Origin: Uloborus plumipes
Lineage: Eukaryota; Arthropoda; Arachnida; Araneae; Uloboridae
Length of the DNA: 64,000 nt
Reading direction: 5' to 3'
Assembly (NCBI GenBank): GCA_038373865.1
Contig: JAXGGA010005845.1
Location: 1-64,000, forward strand
This document shows, piece after piece, positions 10,669 to 23,934 of the stretch. The notes under the pieces are model-generated. The model saw only the letters and a program-made list of their open reading frames with translations, was not told the origin of the DNA and searched no databases. A program made the position numbers and the translations under genes. Positions within the stretch are counted from its first letter, which is position 1; each line of letters opens with the position of its first letter.

Positions 10669-11286
10669 CAGGCAGAGAGTATATAGTTTCTTCCCCAAGT
10701 ACTGCATATTGGCAACAAACCGTGCTCCCAGCTTTTATGATAGGCTGCACCTAAACTCTACTGCTGAGCGGTGTTGACTGGAAGTGAGCAGACACGGAGT
10801 GTTAGAGTGGAACGAAAAAGGACTGCCTCTTGGACAATGGAATTGAATTATTTTGGGTATGTGCACATTTTTTTGCTTTCCAGGTAAGGGCAGGGTGCAT
10901 TGGATTGTAATTTGTCAGCATTTTAAATTCAAATTCAGTACAAACATTATAAAATAAATTAGTGGCATAAATTTTATACTTTTAAAGTTCTTAATCTTTC
11001 AAAGATTAAAAAGCAAAAGCTAATCAAGTTTATTAATCACTGCTGACTTATTTCAAACAAACACTCATGAAACCTGCAAAGCTGAATCTAAAAAATCTAT
11101 ATGCTGCTCCTGCCCTCTGAAGATTAAGCAGCGCATTACCCATGTTGATGTTTTACATGTTAGTTTTAAATTTCAAGTAGTTTTAAATGGTTTTTCCTGA
11201 TGTTTCTCATTGTTGTTCTATTTATTTCTGTTACTCCAATTTATGCACAGTTACTCTTCATGAGCTATTATTGTCTTTTTTTGATA

Positions 11287-11359
11287 TTCATATTTGCAAT
11301 TGATTTTTAGCTGCAATAAATGCGCTAGTTAATTTGCAGACTTTAAACTGTTAATCTTG

Positions 11360-11408
<49 letters not shown>
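11287..11408. repeat. Short unique stretch and (TA)n tract
   Basis: About 75 bp of AT-rich sequence without features is followed by a (TA)n run from 11362 to 11408 that abuts the hAT-like terminus at 11409. Confidence 0.85.
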
Positions 11409-12588
<1,180 letters not shown>

Positions 12589-12613
12589 TATATTTATATA
12601 TATACTTATATAT

Positions 12614-15244
12614 TAGGGTGGGTCGAAAAAAGCTTTTTTTTCCTGATCAATTTCTAATAGCACGGAAAACTTGCCCATGGGCATCCTAATAACGGGAAAA
12701 ATAATAAAAAAAATAATTAATTACTTTTGTAATCGCGCAAGAGCTCTAAAGTTTAGAAAAAAAGAGAAAATTCTGTAATTTTTAACGATTAATATTTTTT
12801 TCAAAAAATATTTTGTTTAATTTCTAATAGTGCGGAAAACTTGCGCATGGGCATTATAATAACGGGAAAAATAATGAAAATAATATTTAATTACTTTTGT
12901 AATCTCGCAAGAGCTCTAAAGTTTAGAAAAAAAGAGAAAAATCCGTAATTTTTAGAGATGATTTTTTTTTCAAAAAATATTTTTTTCTTATTTATAATAG
13001 TGTAGAAAGCTTGTGTATAGGCTTCCAAATAACAGCAAAAATAATTTAAAACATAATTAATTATTTTTGAAACCACGCAAAAAGTCTAAAATTTCGAAAA
13101 AAAAAAAGAGAAAAATCTGTAATTTTTAAAAATACATAATCATTTTAAAAAATATTTTTTTTTTATATTTAATAGTATAAAAACTACTCTAGTATTTATA
13201 GAAATTGGTTAAAAAAACTTGGGGTACATTGCCGTTCGTTTGAATTTGCGCAAAAATCCTAAAAATACTTTTTTTTTTGGAAAAAAACACATATCGCAGC
13301 TTAATGCACATTTTAGCACATTTTTTACAGATTCTAAAATAATACTAAATCAAGTCCCACCCACACCCTGCCCAATCAACCAACCAATTTACGTGTGCTT
13401 ACTTACACCCTTTGAATTCTGACTTCGAATCAAATTTTTGCATTAAAGATCGTGATTTTAAGGTTGTCTTAATAAAACCCTCTCGGTTTTCATGCCCGCA
13501 AACTTTAGCAGCAGCCTTCTGTAACTAGTTTTACACAACTCTCCACTGACTGAGTGTGGCAGGGATATTTCAAGTAATCAAATTCTGGAAGGATTTTTTC
13601 TTTCAATAGGGTTGAAATATTTTCTGTAGACATATTTGACAGAAGGGGTGGAGGTGTCAGCTTACAATTTGTCCAATCAATTAGTCAAGATAGTCAGTGG
13701 CTTCAAAGTTAATTGAAGAAAGCTTGAAAGCTCTAATGTGTCCCACTACTGACGGCTCATTTCTGGCTTTCAGTATGTTCCTGTATAGCCTAACTCTCTA
13801 ACGTGCTGTCTCTCATCCATTATCATCGCCAGCAGGAGATTCTCTGGATGGTAGAAGAAAGAGTTTCTCTGAATGATTGGATCGATTATTTTTTTTATGT
13901 TGTCCAGAAAATGTCTGGTTGTTTGATGATCTTCAATACGTGCTTCGGACCATCTTTCACAGTGTTGTGCACTTTAATATTGAACCAAACAGGAGCGTAG
14001 GTCTTAACAATATAATTTGCAAGGGTCTTCATTTCGCTTGTCGGACTTATTTAAGAAACATAAAGTCTAAACACCCTGTTTGCACAAGTTAACCATCTGA
14101 AATTGCTGAGGAGTCCAGGATTTTTAGCTGCTAATTCTGGATCACAGCTTCCTGTGCTGACTGCTTGAACGATGTCTAAAAGATATTTCTGATCTTTTTT
14201 ACTGAGGTCAGTTTTATTTATTGTGATGGTAACTTCAGATTGAATAGGCACAAAATCAACAACAGGATTTTTTTCACAGTAAGTCAGTTGCTTGCCAATT
14301 GGACCACTGAATGATACTGGCCCAGTTGATGTCCCGTCTAAGTGCTCAAACAAATGTTTATAAGGAAGCTCATTAAAGTGTAACAAACAAATAAACCACT
14401 GCAGTGGTCGCTTACACTGAACTTCAATGTTTCGTACAACACTATTTTTTTTCAACCAGTGTTTGTAGCTACTCATCACATCCGATAACTTCTACTGCAC
14501 TCATGTCATGTGTCGAAAATGCTTGTGGCAATATCATTGCCGGTCCCTGTGTTAGGTGTAACATGACCATAAAAAATAAGACACAAAAAATTAGTATTTT
14601 TAGGGTTTTTGCACAAATTCAAACGAACGGCAATGTACCCACTTTTTTTAACCAATTTCTATAACTACAAGAGTAGTTTTTATACTATTAAATATTTAAA
14701 AAAATATTTTTAAAAATAATTATATATTTTTAAAAATTACAGATTTTTCTCTTTTTTTTTTTCGAAATTTTGGACCTTTTGCATGGTTTCAAAAATAGTA
14801 AATTATTTTAAAATTATTTTTGCTATTATTAGGAAGCCCATGCATAAGTTTTTCGCATTATTAGAAATAAAACAAAAGTATTTTTTGAAAAAACATTCAT
14901 TTCTAAAAATTACAGATTTTTCTCTTTTTTTCTAAACTTTAGAGCTTTTGCGCTTATACAAAAGTAATTAAATATTATTTTCATTATTTTTCCCGTTATT
15001 ATAATGCCCATGCGCAAGTTTTCCGCACTATTAGAAATTAAAAAAATATTTTTTGAAAAAAATATTAATCGTTAAAAATTACAGAATTTTCTCTTTTTTT
15101 CTAAACTTTAGAGCTCTTGCGCGATTACAAAAGTAATTAATTATTTTTTTTTATTATTTTTCCCGTTATTAGGATGCCCATTTGCAAGTTTTCCGTGCTA
15201 TTAGAAATTGATCAGAAAAAAAAAGCTTTTTTCGACCCACCCTA
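12614..15244. mobile_element. Long-TIR element A, modular inverted repeats, TSD TTATATAT
   Basis: The ends are TAGGGTGGGTCGAAAAAAGC and its complement. The flanking octamers TTATATAT (12606-12613 and 15245-15252) are identical, though in a TA-rich context. Each arm is about 650 bp and is built of tandem modules of about 170 bp (starts near 12649, 12817, 12987 and 13164), each with an AATTTCTAATAG-CGG box. The interior (13430-14585) holds a broken transposase-like gene on the minus strand. Element B at 32190-35839 shares the terminus type, TSD length and protein family. Confidence 0.85.
13430..14585 (-). pseudogene. Transposase-like pseudogene of an unclassified TIR family
   Basis: Read on the minus strand, the region opens with a GHVTPNTGTGNDIATSIF-like stretch (about 14500-14585) and VIGCDE, then a frameshift. 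The longest intact frame (14479-14051, 142 codons) contains KRPLQWFICLLHFNELP, HLFEHLDGTSTGP, FSGPIGKQL, NPGLLSNFRWLT and ANRVFRLYVS. Downstream, in shifting frames, come IIQRNSFFYHPENLLLAM and AAAKVCGHENREGFI. I recall these boxes from large arthropod and cnidarian families of unnamed, transposon-encoded proteins. In intact members a D-x-x-x-NTG motif precedes RPLQW; here that part is disrupted. The 8-bp TSD suggests hAT-like chemistry, but the family is not assigned. Several stops and frameshifts show it is dead. Confidence 0.72.
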
Positions 15245-15245
15245 T

Positions 15246-15262
15246 TATATATATATATGCAT
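15246..15262. repeat. Short (TA)n tract
   Basis: TA dinucleotides between long-TIR element A and the pogo-like element. Confidence 0.85.
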
Positions 15263-16211
15263 ACCGTAGGATGGGGTAACTTTGGGACTGGGTGGGTAAC
15301 ATTGGGACAACGGGTTAATCTTAGTTTGCAGGATTCCCTGAGAGACACACTGCATAGGTTCAATCTGCAAACGCATTCTTTGTTTAGTTCTGTACCTTGC
15401 CACTACCTGGCGGCAGTTTTCAGAACCAGTTTACTACAACATTGTGACAGCTAATTTTTATTTCTTGCCATTGTTTTTCACAAAATTCTTGTTTTGATGA
15501 TACTTTCTCTTCTGCCTCAAGAACTGTGAACTTCAGATCACTTTCAAGTACGTATACACAATACCAAACATCTTCTTAAGTATCTTATATAGTATTAACG
15601 ATGTTAGTAAAGTATTTTGTTTTATATAACCTATAAACTAAGTTTTTAGCTCTTTACGGGATAATTTTGGGACAGCCCCAAAGTTTGTATAGTGTTTTTT
15701 TTTTTACAATAGTTGTTTTTTTTTTCAGCATTGCATTGGACAATAAAATGCCTAGAAATTATAAAAGAGCTCTTGGCACACGGCCCTACAGAAATTACAC
15801 TGAAGAAAATTTACAAGAGGCTTTACTAGCAATAAAGAACAAGACACTGTCGATCCGAAATGCAATTGGTACACACTCTTGTATACCAATAATACCTTGT
15901 CTTTTCTTAGGCAGATAATGCACTTATACAATATTGTGAGGTAACATTGGTACAAAGTCATGTTTCTTGCTATTTCTAATGGAAATAATGCACTATCCCA
16001 ATTTTACCACAATTAGTGGTGTAAGATTGCGACAGTTTAAAATATTTTTTAATAAAATACCCTTGTTCCTAGAGTTATTGTCTTATTATATTTTGTTAGA
16101 GGAAGACAGGCTTTACATATTAATAATTTTTTCAGTAACCTAACTTGAAAAATAAAAAATGAAACAGCGTAAAACTTTGAAAACTGTCTCAAAGTTACCC
16201 CATCCTACGGT
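15263..16211 (+). mobile_element. Pogo-like remnant with iterated terminal motif
   Basis: The ends are ACCGTAGGATGGGGTAAC and its complement, in a TA-rich flank. The terminal core, GTAAC-TTTGGGAC, recurs in degenerate form inside: GTAACATTGGGAC near the left end, ATAATTTTGGGAC near 15661, GTAACATTGGTAC near 15942 and GTAAGATTGCGAC near 16021. It carries only the N-terminal exon of a pogo-type transposase. Confidence 0.8.
15748..15918 (+). pseudogene. Pogo/Tigger-type transposase, N-terminal HTH fragment
   Basis: The frame from ATG 15748 begins MPRNYKRALGTRPYRNYTEE and continues NLQEALLAIKNKTLSIRNAI. This is the start of the psq-type helix-turn-helix that binds terminal repeats in pogo/Tigger transposases; members usually begin MPR-YKR and have YTEE-LQEAL and LSIR-AA boxes. 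After RNAIG the homology stops and a stop follows at about 57 codons. The DDE domain has been lost. I chose the internal ATG because the preceding codons are T-rich noncoding sequence. Confidence 0.75.
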
Positions 16212-17135
16212 TATATATACTAACTGACCCGGCTACGCGTTGCTGTGGCAAAGGTATGGGTTAAACTATAAGGTTTCAATAGAAACGAAAAACTTTATTA
16301 CCGTTATAGAGATAATCACTTAAAATTTTAATAATAGACATGTAAAAGTTCACAAATTACAGTAAAACCTATTTTTATTACAATACAATTGAAATACAAA
16401 ATCACAAAAAAATGAATATTGTATAACCTAAAAACCCGAAAAGGTACGATATTTACGAAACAGTCGAATTTTGAATTGCAAACTATGAAGTGTATATTTA
16501 TGTTACAAAGTAATGTGACGGTACAAACTGTGTGTATAGAAATAATTTTAATCTTCGCATCATAAAACAGTACATTTTCCCTCCTAAGAATTTGTTTTTT
16601 GAATAGTAAACACCAATTGTATTGTTGAAAGATAATTTGCAAATTTATTGCTGCAGATGGATACGCTTAGCAAATACAATTCTGAACTAAATTACTAAAA
16701 ATTTAAATATTACATAAGTAAAAGATCACATAATGCAGTGAGCCTTTCTTTGTCTAAATGCACCTGACTTAAAAATTACAAAACAATATGAATATTTTAT
16801 AACTCAAAGCTCGAAAAAGGTATATTTTTCACTAAAAAAATTTTCCTAAAAAAATATTTACCTAAACATGAGTGAAAAATATTTTTAAAACATACAAAAT
16901 AGCATGTGTTAAGTATCTAAACTGCTTTAATAAATTGAATTAAGTAAAGGAGAAGTAAGCAAATAATACTTTTCCGAACATTGATTTAATAATACTTACA
17001 CGCACAATTTAAATTAAGAGAATCGGGACGAATATGCCAGAAACCGATTCGACATCCTTAATCGTTACCACTATTGCTTTTTGCTTCCGAAGCAACTGAC
17101 AACCCAGCAGCAGATTTTATCTATATAAGACAAAA
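16212..17135. repeat. Dispersed repeat starting ACTAACTGACCCGGCTACGC
   Basis: The start resembles the complement of widespread arthropod repeat ends containing CCGGGTCAGTTAGT. It reads on through AT-rich sequence to about 17135 (TTTTATCTATATAAGAC). No coding capacity is recognised. The family may be the one at 4745-5876. Confidence 0.4.
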
Positions 17136-17908
17136 TGATGCGCGACAAATGTAAACTCCAAAACTCTTACGAATTTTGTTTTTTAGAAAAAGTTTGAAAA
17201 TGTCCGCTCAGACTTAAAGCAAAATCCGGTGCATGAGTTCAAACTTAAGCATCTTTAAAAAGAAAATATTGAAGCAATACAAGAATTGGCTTTTTTTTCA
17301 TTAAAAATTTTAGTTCATTAAAATAACATGATTTTTTTTTTTAAAGATTACATCAATCTCGCATAAAATACTCAAATACTTTGAAGATGGAATGATCAAT
17401 GCATAGTATTTCTGAGCGCATAACTTCAAAACCTTAAAAAGTATTAACAAGGTGCATTTTTAAAAATATTTTCTGTTAAGTTTGAATAAAAATTGAGTTC
17501 TTTCGAAAGTTTTTTTTTTCCTTTCTGAATTTGCAACATTCGTGGCTCCTTTAAAAAAAATTCCTGTATTTTTACTGATTCCCTCTATTTTTATATATTT
17601 ATGTTATGGTGTTTATAGTGATCAACACTTTATGAAATGAACTCTCAAAATTGACAATATTTTCTTTGTTTTTGAAGAAATCGCTTCCATAGATATGCAC
17701 CGAGCTAACATTTCGTCAAATTTAAGAAACTGCTTTTGTCACTTTTTTGGGGATGAATTTCGTCAAATGTAGCGAAATATTTCTTTATCCTATTTTCGTC
17801 AAATTAACAATCATTTTTGTAGTTTTGACAGTATTAATTTCGTCACATTAATTTCGTTGTACCTAGTAAGATGGTTAGTTTATTCAATTTTTGAGTATTC
17901 GGTTTTTT
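17136..17908. other. AT-rich stretch without genes
   Basis: Nothing coding is seen. The word TTTCGTCA recurs several times between 17710 and 17850 in a loose, irregular series. It ends at the left TIR of the 8.4 kb hAT element. Confidence 0.5.
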
Positions 17909-18458
17909 TAGAGATGGAACAAAGCGGCATTTAGCCGAAGCGCCGAATACCGAAGCTTCGGCCAACTAATGGCCGAAGCTTCGGCTGGCGCACATATTGA
18001 AGTTTTTGAATTAAATGCATAATAAGTGCGTAGAGTTTTATACTTTTCTCCATATGTTTTAATATTCTTAATTCTTAGCGTTGCACAATATTTTCAGCTT
18101 ACTGTGGTATTCTTAAATTGATTTCATTAATTAAAGTTTATTTTTATTTTGGTTGTTTTTATTTTAATGTTCTTAGTATTACACAACATTTTCAGCTTAC
18201 TGAGTCATTCTTAAATTAATTTCACTAATTAAAAGTTTTCTTGTTTTGTTTTGCTTTGTACTGCCAGAACAAGAAAAGACGACATTACTATTTTTGTATT
18301 GCAAATTAGTAGTAGGAAGCTCTACTTGGCTTCCTACTACTCTACCACATGAAAAGCTCAGTCTGCAGTTCAGTTGATGTTTTATAATAAAACAACTAAT
18401 ATGATCATGTATTATACCATAGAACTACCCAATCTACTACTATTTACGAAATGTTATA

Positions 18459-20628
18459 CACTGCGATGCAAAAGTTTAGACAAAATGCCAATATATGAAT
18501 AAAAAGAAAACTATTCAACGAAATGCTTTCAAATTTCAACTGCAGGTACACAATATGGTCCCAAATACGTGTCTGGAGTTCTTAAAAATATAACTAGAAC
18601 CAAATTTTGGACATTGCAAAAAACATTTTTTTTCATTGTTGCAAAAGTTTAGACAATAGTCAGATTTTATGCAAATATCCCTTGAAATGTGACTGGTGGA
18701 GGAAATGCGGGACTTAATTATTCGAATATAAAGTGCAGAGATTGCTGAATAAATAATCAAAATCTCAAAATCTCTGTAGTTCTCGTGCAAAGAAGATGAG
18801 AAAGTTTGGAAGCTGAAATTTGAAAATGAACCTACTTTATTAATTTTTTGTCTTTTAAATCGGCTCTAGTATGGTAGTACATTGCTTTTTACTTTGTGGA
18901 GAGCAAATCAGACATGCGTATCGATCAAAAAGGCCAAGAAAAATTATATTTCTTAAGGATGAAGGAATTGAAAAAACGGCTCGAACTGACGATTTGCCCC
19001 TTAATCCTACAAAACTTCAACTTGGGTCAAAAACAGCACGTGACAGCATAAATAGATGAACAACTGAATCGGAATGCATAAAAAAAAACAAAGAATTGTG
19101 CTTGAGCCTTTCCGGACAGAGTGTCCCAAATAACCCAGATTTTAATGGCGAAAGCAGCACAGCATATGATTACACAGGCCAACAAAAAAAACCTTTTTGA
19201 AAACTTTTTTAATTTTAATAGCTGATCTTGATAGATTTTTATGTGCTGAATCCAAATCTGCTTGTAGTTTTTATGTATCGCCCTTAGTTTCCAAGCAAAA
19301 TGTATTTTATTATATAGTCTAACCCATTTACAGTATATAGGGAAATCAATGAAACACTGTAGAATCGTAAAAATGGTTTGTATTTACAGTAAAATACTTG
19401 GAATAGTAATTTTATGTGATGATACAAGGTTCACTTGTCAACTGGAATTGCTTTATATTTTCTTTCCCTTTTTTCCTTGAAGCTTCTTGTGTAGCTTTTC
19501 CTGCGATGAATAGCTTGCTGAACTTCCCGGTGAAGTGACCAACAGTAATCCACCATCATGTTGTAGCATGTGTTTCAGCAGTGCTGCCAACATCATCTTT
19601 GTTCATTAGACCTATTTTTTCATGTTATCTTAACTATGAAAAAGCTGTTAAATTCTAAAAATGTTTCTTTATTTCATGAATGTAACTATAAAATGTGAAT
19701 AAATGGTGGGTGATACAACTTTTTAAGCATCATATTTGGATTCAGCAACCTAAACAACATAAGAATAAGGTATTTTCATTAAAAAAGTTTTTTCATCGTT
19801 GGCCTGTGTTATTGGATATTTCTCAAGCCCCGCGAAAAGAATTATAATCCATCTAGACCATCTCAATTTTAATAATTTTTATCAAAGAAAGTACCATTCA
19901 TTTTTTAGTCACGATGATACATATGCTGCTTTTCACATTAAAATCTGGCTTATTTGGGACACTCTGTCCGAAAAGGCTCAGGCACAATTCTTTGTTTTTT
20001 TTTTATGCATTCCGATTCAGTTGTTCATCTACTTATGCTGTCACGTGCTGTTTTTGACCCAAGTTGAAGTTTTGTAGGATTAAGGGGCGAATTGTCAGTT
20101 CAAGCCGTTTTTTCAATTCCTTCATCCTTAAGAAATATAATTTTTCTTGGCCTTTTGGATCTATACGCATGTCTGAATTTGCTCTCTACAAAGTAAAAAA
20201 CAATGTACTACTACACTAGAGCCGATTTAAAAGACAAAAAATTAATAAAGTAGGTTCATTTTCAAGTTTCGGCTTCCAAACTTGCTCGTCTTCTGTACAC
20301 GAGAACTACAGAGCTTTTGAGATTTTGATTTTTTTTTTCAGCAATCTCTGCACTTTATATTCGAATAATAAAGTCCCGCCTTTCCTCCACCAATCACATT
20401 TCAAGGGATATTTGCATAAAAGCTGACTATTGTCTAAACTTTTGCAACAATGGAAAACAAATGTCTTTTGTAATGTCCAAAATTTGATTCCAGTTATATT
20501 TTTAAAAACTCCAGACACGTATTTGGGACCATATTGTGTACCTACAGTAGAAATTTGAAAGCATTTCGTTGAATAGTTTTCTTTTTATTCATATATTTGC
20601 CATTTGTCTAAACTTTTGCATCGCAGTG
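18459..20628. mobile_element. TA-flanked foldback element with Tc1-like ends
   Basis: The arms start CACTGCGATGCAAAAGTTT and end in its complement; TA flanks both sides (18457-18458 and 20629-20630). Each arm is about 670 bp and contains a second AAAAGTTTAGACAAT box about 190 bp inside, so the terminal motif is repeated. A 636-bp MITE (19173-19808) has landed near the centre. No transposase domain was recognised. Confidence 0.88.
19173..19808. mobile_element. TWA-flanked MITE, copy 1 (PIF/Harbinger-like by TSD)
   Basis: The ends are CACAGGCCAACAAAAAAAAC and, at the right, the complement of CACAGGCCAACGATGAAAAA. TTA is duplicated on both sides (19170-19172 and 19809-19811). A second pair of inverted boxes, GCTGAATCCAAAT, lies about 65-80 bp inside each end. 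Copy 2 (56574-57211), in the opposite orientation, is almost identical and flanked by TAA. A 3-bp TWA duplication is the hallmark of PIF/Harbinger. Confidence 0.85.
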
Positions 20629-21278
20629 TATATTATAAATATCTGAATATTCTTAATGCAAAATGCTTCAGTTTTTGGTGAATTCGAAAAAATAGTATCA
20701 TGCATTATTTTTTACTTGTCTTTCATTTGGTATTTATTTTAAGAGGATTATATAATAATGTCACAAGTTCAAAGAAACTATTCATTCCAAGGTTGAGTTT
20801 TGTCAAAAAAAAGGGGGGGGGGGGGAGGTTCTTTCTTTATACCTATGAACAAAAATAAATTAAAGTGCTATTGCATAAAAGAATGTCCGGACAAGGCGGA
20901 GGAAAGGATTTATTCCTTCAAGGGATATTTTACAGGTATGTGGCCAGGCGCCAGGATTATTTTTTATTTATTTATTTTTTATTTGTTTGCCTGTTTGTTT
21001 TCTGTTTTTTATGAATAAAGAGGATACTACAATAGATTTTTTTTCTTCTCTTGGAAAAGAAATAACTTTACTTCAGGGGGAAATAAAAATCAGACTTACC
21101 TCTCATCGTAACCAAGTGAGCCAAAATTCACTTTAATATCAGTCATTCAGATTTGTTGGCTAGTTCAGGAAACAAGCATACGCTTTCATTTTTGATTCTT
21201 ATTTTTTAATTTGAATAATTTTGCTATGCAGTGATCTGATTTCTACACATTTTAACAACTTGAAGTGGTTAAGAACGA

Positions 21279-21590
21279 TTGATTGAAATGTCTTCTACGT
21301 TTAGTAAAAGAAGTTTTGTCTGGGATTTTTTTTATCCTTTCATAAATGATGCTACTAAAGCTAAATGCAGGCTATGTTTTCTTGTGTTATCAAGAGGAAG
21401 ATTAGGGAAAAAATCTTTCACAACCTCACTAACTAATCATCTTAAGAGAAATCACTTAAGAGAATACAATGAAAAGACAAAAGCTAATGAAGAGATAGTA
21501 GCTGACAACCCTGTTCGGAGTCAGAATCAAGTTCAGCCTTCTGGAATTAAACGAAAGCAAATAACTCTAGAAGAAGTAATAGTACGAGAG
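21279..21590 (+). CDS. hAT transposase, N-terminal BED-finger part
   Basis: The start at 21279 opens a frame encoding a BED zinc finger, the DNA-binding domain of ZBED-type hAT transposases. SFVWDFF (12-18) is followed by C30 and C33, then H54 and H59 (spacing C-x2-C and H-x4-H), so the zinc ligands are complete. KRKQITLEEV follows near residue 92, a linker box typical of the family. At about 21590 the frame runs into the second foldback; the residues that follow are foreign. In the uninterrupted gene this part would join the frame at 23935-25488. A second ATG (codon 4) could be the actual start. Coding potential is otherwise undamaged, implying recent activity. Confidence 0.85.
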
Positions 21591-23925
21591 CCAGGTGAAA
21601 ATTTGGTTAATTATTTCCTCTCGATAGATAATTGGCCATACGCATCAGACAACAGTATCATAAAGCCCTATGACCGTCAGCTGTGGCACAGTGGGGGGGA
21701 TGAGTAGTTGTAACCTCCCACGCTTGAAGAAAAAAAAAAAAAAATTCACTCATTTCCTCTCGCCTAAAAATTTACCAGATGATAGCTTATATGTAACTAT
21801 TGATAAATATATACGTCAGCTGGCTGTATCTCGGTGGAAAAATTGTCAGCTGATACTTTGAAGGTCGTTACGTAGAAGTTAGCTAGAAGCATTTACTGAC
21901 TCACTGTTCGACAAAAAAAAAACCTTGAAAATGCTTCTGGTATTTTGAAGGCTGATTCTTATGTAAAATGACCCCCTGAATCCGAATATGACCCCCGTTT
22001 TCCCCCATCACGTCCCAATTTTTTTTAAAACGCCCCCCTTTTTTTTCATTTTTCCTTAGTTTCAGGGCTATAATATTTTTTTTTGGAGGGGAAAGGAGCC
22101 TTATATTCACCAATAAATTTTTTTGAAGGTCAAGAGAGACTCAAAGTTTAAAATCATGAGCACCGAGAAAATAATCGGGGAACTTGGGGGGAGGGGGGGC
22201 GTGGCCCCCCAAAATATTTGAAAAATCACCAAAAACGATCTTTTTATTCTAGTTTCTTTAAAAAGACCTTTAAAACATTTTTTTCGGTGCAGAACCAGAG
22301 TATAGGATCCGCTCCTATGGCTCCTGGGTCAGAAAAAATTTTCACGCTGTAAAATTTAAAAAAAAAAAAAAATAATGCTTTAAAAATCACACTTTGCACT
22401 CGAGTTTTAAAGCAGGTCTTCAGCCAAAAAAAAAAACAAAATTGTGGCTGATTCTTATGTCAAATGACTCCCTATATCCAAATATGACCTCAGTTTCTCC
22501 CCTCCACCCCCTCTTTCCAGAGAGTCCCCCCCCCCAATTCAGAGTCATTTTACTAATTCGGAGGGGAAAAGTCCATTACGTAACCCGTTAACATAATTCT
22601 AAAAGGCAACAGAGGTTCAAAGTTCAAAATCATGTACATGTGTACCAAAAATATAAACTATGGCGGTGTACCCCCCCCCCTCCAAAAAAAAAAAAAAAAT
22701 CTTCTTTTCTTGTTTTTCTAAAAGACGGTTTAAACCTTTTTTTTTTTTTTTTTTTGTGAAAAATCAGAGTATTGAATTTTCTTTTCTTTTTTTTGGGGGG
22801 GGGGGGGGGGGAGGTATACCGCCCTAGTTTATATTTTTGGTACACATGTACATGATTTTGAACTTTGAACCTCTGTTGCCTTTTAGAATTATGTTAACGG
22901 GTTACGTAATGTACTTTTCCCCTCCGAATTAGTAAAATGACTCTGAATTGGGGGGGGGGGGAACTCTCTGGAAAGAGGGGGTGGAGGGGGGAAACTGAGG
23001 TCATATTTGGATATAGGGAGTCATTTGACATAAGAATCAGCCACAATTTTGTTTTGTTTTTTTTTGGCTGAAGACCTGCTTTAAAACTCGAGTGCAAAGT
23101 GTGATTTTTAAAGCATTATTTAATTTTTTTTTTAAATTTTACAGCGTGAAAATTTTTTCTGACCCAGGAGCCATAGGAGCGGATCCTATACTCTGGTTCT
23201 GCACCGAAAAAAATGTTTTAAAGGTCTTTTTAAAGAAACTAGAATAAAAAGATCGTTTTTGGTGATTTTTCAAATCTTTTGGGGGGCCACGCCCCCCCTC
23301 CCCCCAAGTTCCCCGATTATTTTCTCGGTGCTCATGATTTTAAACTTTGAGTCTCTCTTGACGTCCAAAAAAATTTATTGATGAATATCAGGCTCCTTTC
23401 CCCTCCAAAAAAAAAAAATTATAGCCCTGAAACTAAGGAAAAATGAAAAAAAAAAGGGGGGCGTTTTAAAAAAAATTGGGACGTGATGGGGGAAAACGGG
23501 GGTCATATTCGGATTCAGGGGGTCATTTTACATAAGAATCAGCCTTCAAAATACCAGAAGCATTTTCAAGGTTTTTTTTTGTCGAACAGTGAGTCAGTAA
23601 ATGCTTCTAGCTAACTTCTACGTAACGACCTTCAAAGTATCAGCTGACAATTTTTCCACCAAGATACAGCCAGCTGACGTATATATTTATCAATAGTTAC
23701 ATATAAGCTATCATCTGGTAAATTTTTAGGCGAGAGGAAATGAGTGAATTTTTTTTTTTTCTTCAAGCGTGGGAGGTTCCAACTGCTTATCCCCCCCACC
23801 GAGCCTCAGCTGACATTCACGAGGCTTCATAGTTCGATTTTCTGCTGCGTTTTACTAATTATCACTTGAGAGGAACTTGGTCATATATATCTGTTACTGG
23901 CTCTCGGACTATAATACAGAAGAAA
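21590..23925. mobile_element. 2.3 kb foldback element inside the hAT transposase gene
   Basis: The terminal decamer CGAGAGCCAG (21591) recurs as CTGGCTCTCG at 23897-23906; a shared CCTCTC and GTCAGCTG follow at similar distances. From about 21690 inward the arms (to about 22770, and from about 22780) are near-identical inverted copies. They contain poly-A, poly-C and poly-G runs and words such as GCATTTTCAAGG. No gene is seen in it. The outer 100 bp of the arms are more diverged than the inner parts. A target duplication is not clear. It is the main lesion of the transposase gene. Confidence 0.8.
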
Positions 23926-23934
23926 CAAAAGTAG

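Larger units (their letters stand above)
8539..11286. mobile_element. Inverted-duplicate Penelope-like retroelement
   Basis: Two arms of about 1.2 kb (8539-9748 and 10078-11286) are near-identical inverted copies around a 330-bp spacer. Each arm contains the reverse-transcriptase frame followed by the same 3' flank. The copies differ at few positions, including a catalytic residue. Penelope-like elements are known for inverted or tandem partial copies created during target-primed insertion. No endonuclease domain is visible. A target duplication cannot be read because the left flank is (TA)n. Confidence 0.7.

Noticed and set aside
18871..19059. 62-codon frame in the foldback arm at 18459
   Set aside because: The inverted arm does not preserve it convincingly and no transposase motif is present.
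22630..22845. 71-codon minus-strand frame rich in K, P and G
   Set aside because: Product of poly-A, poly-C and poly-T runs at the centre of the foldback.
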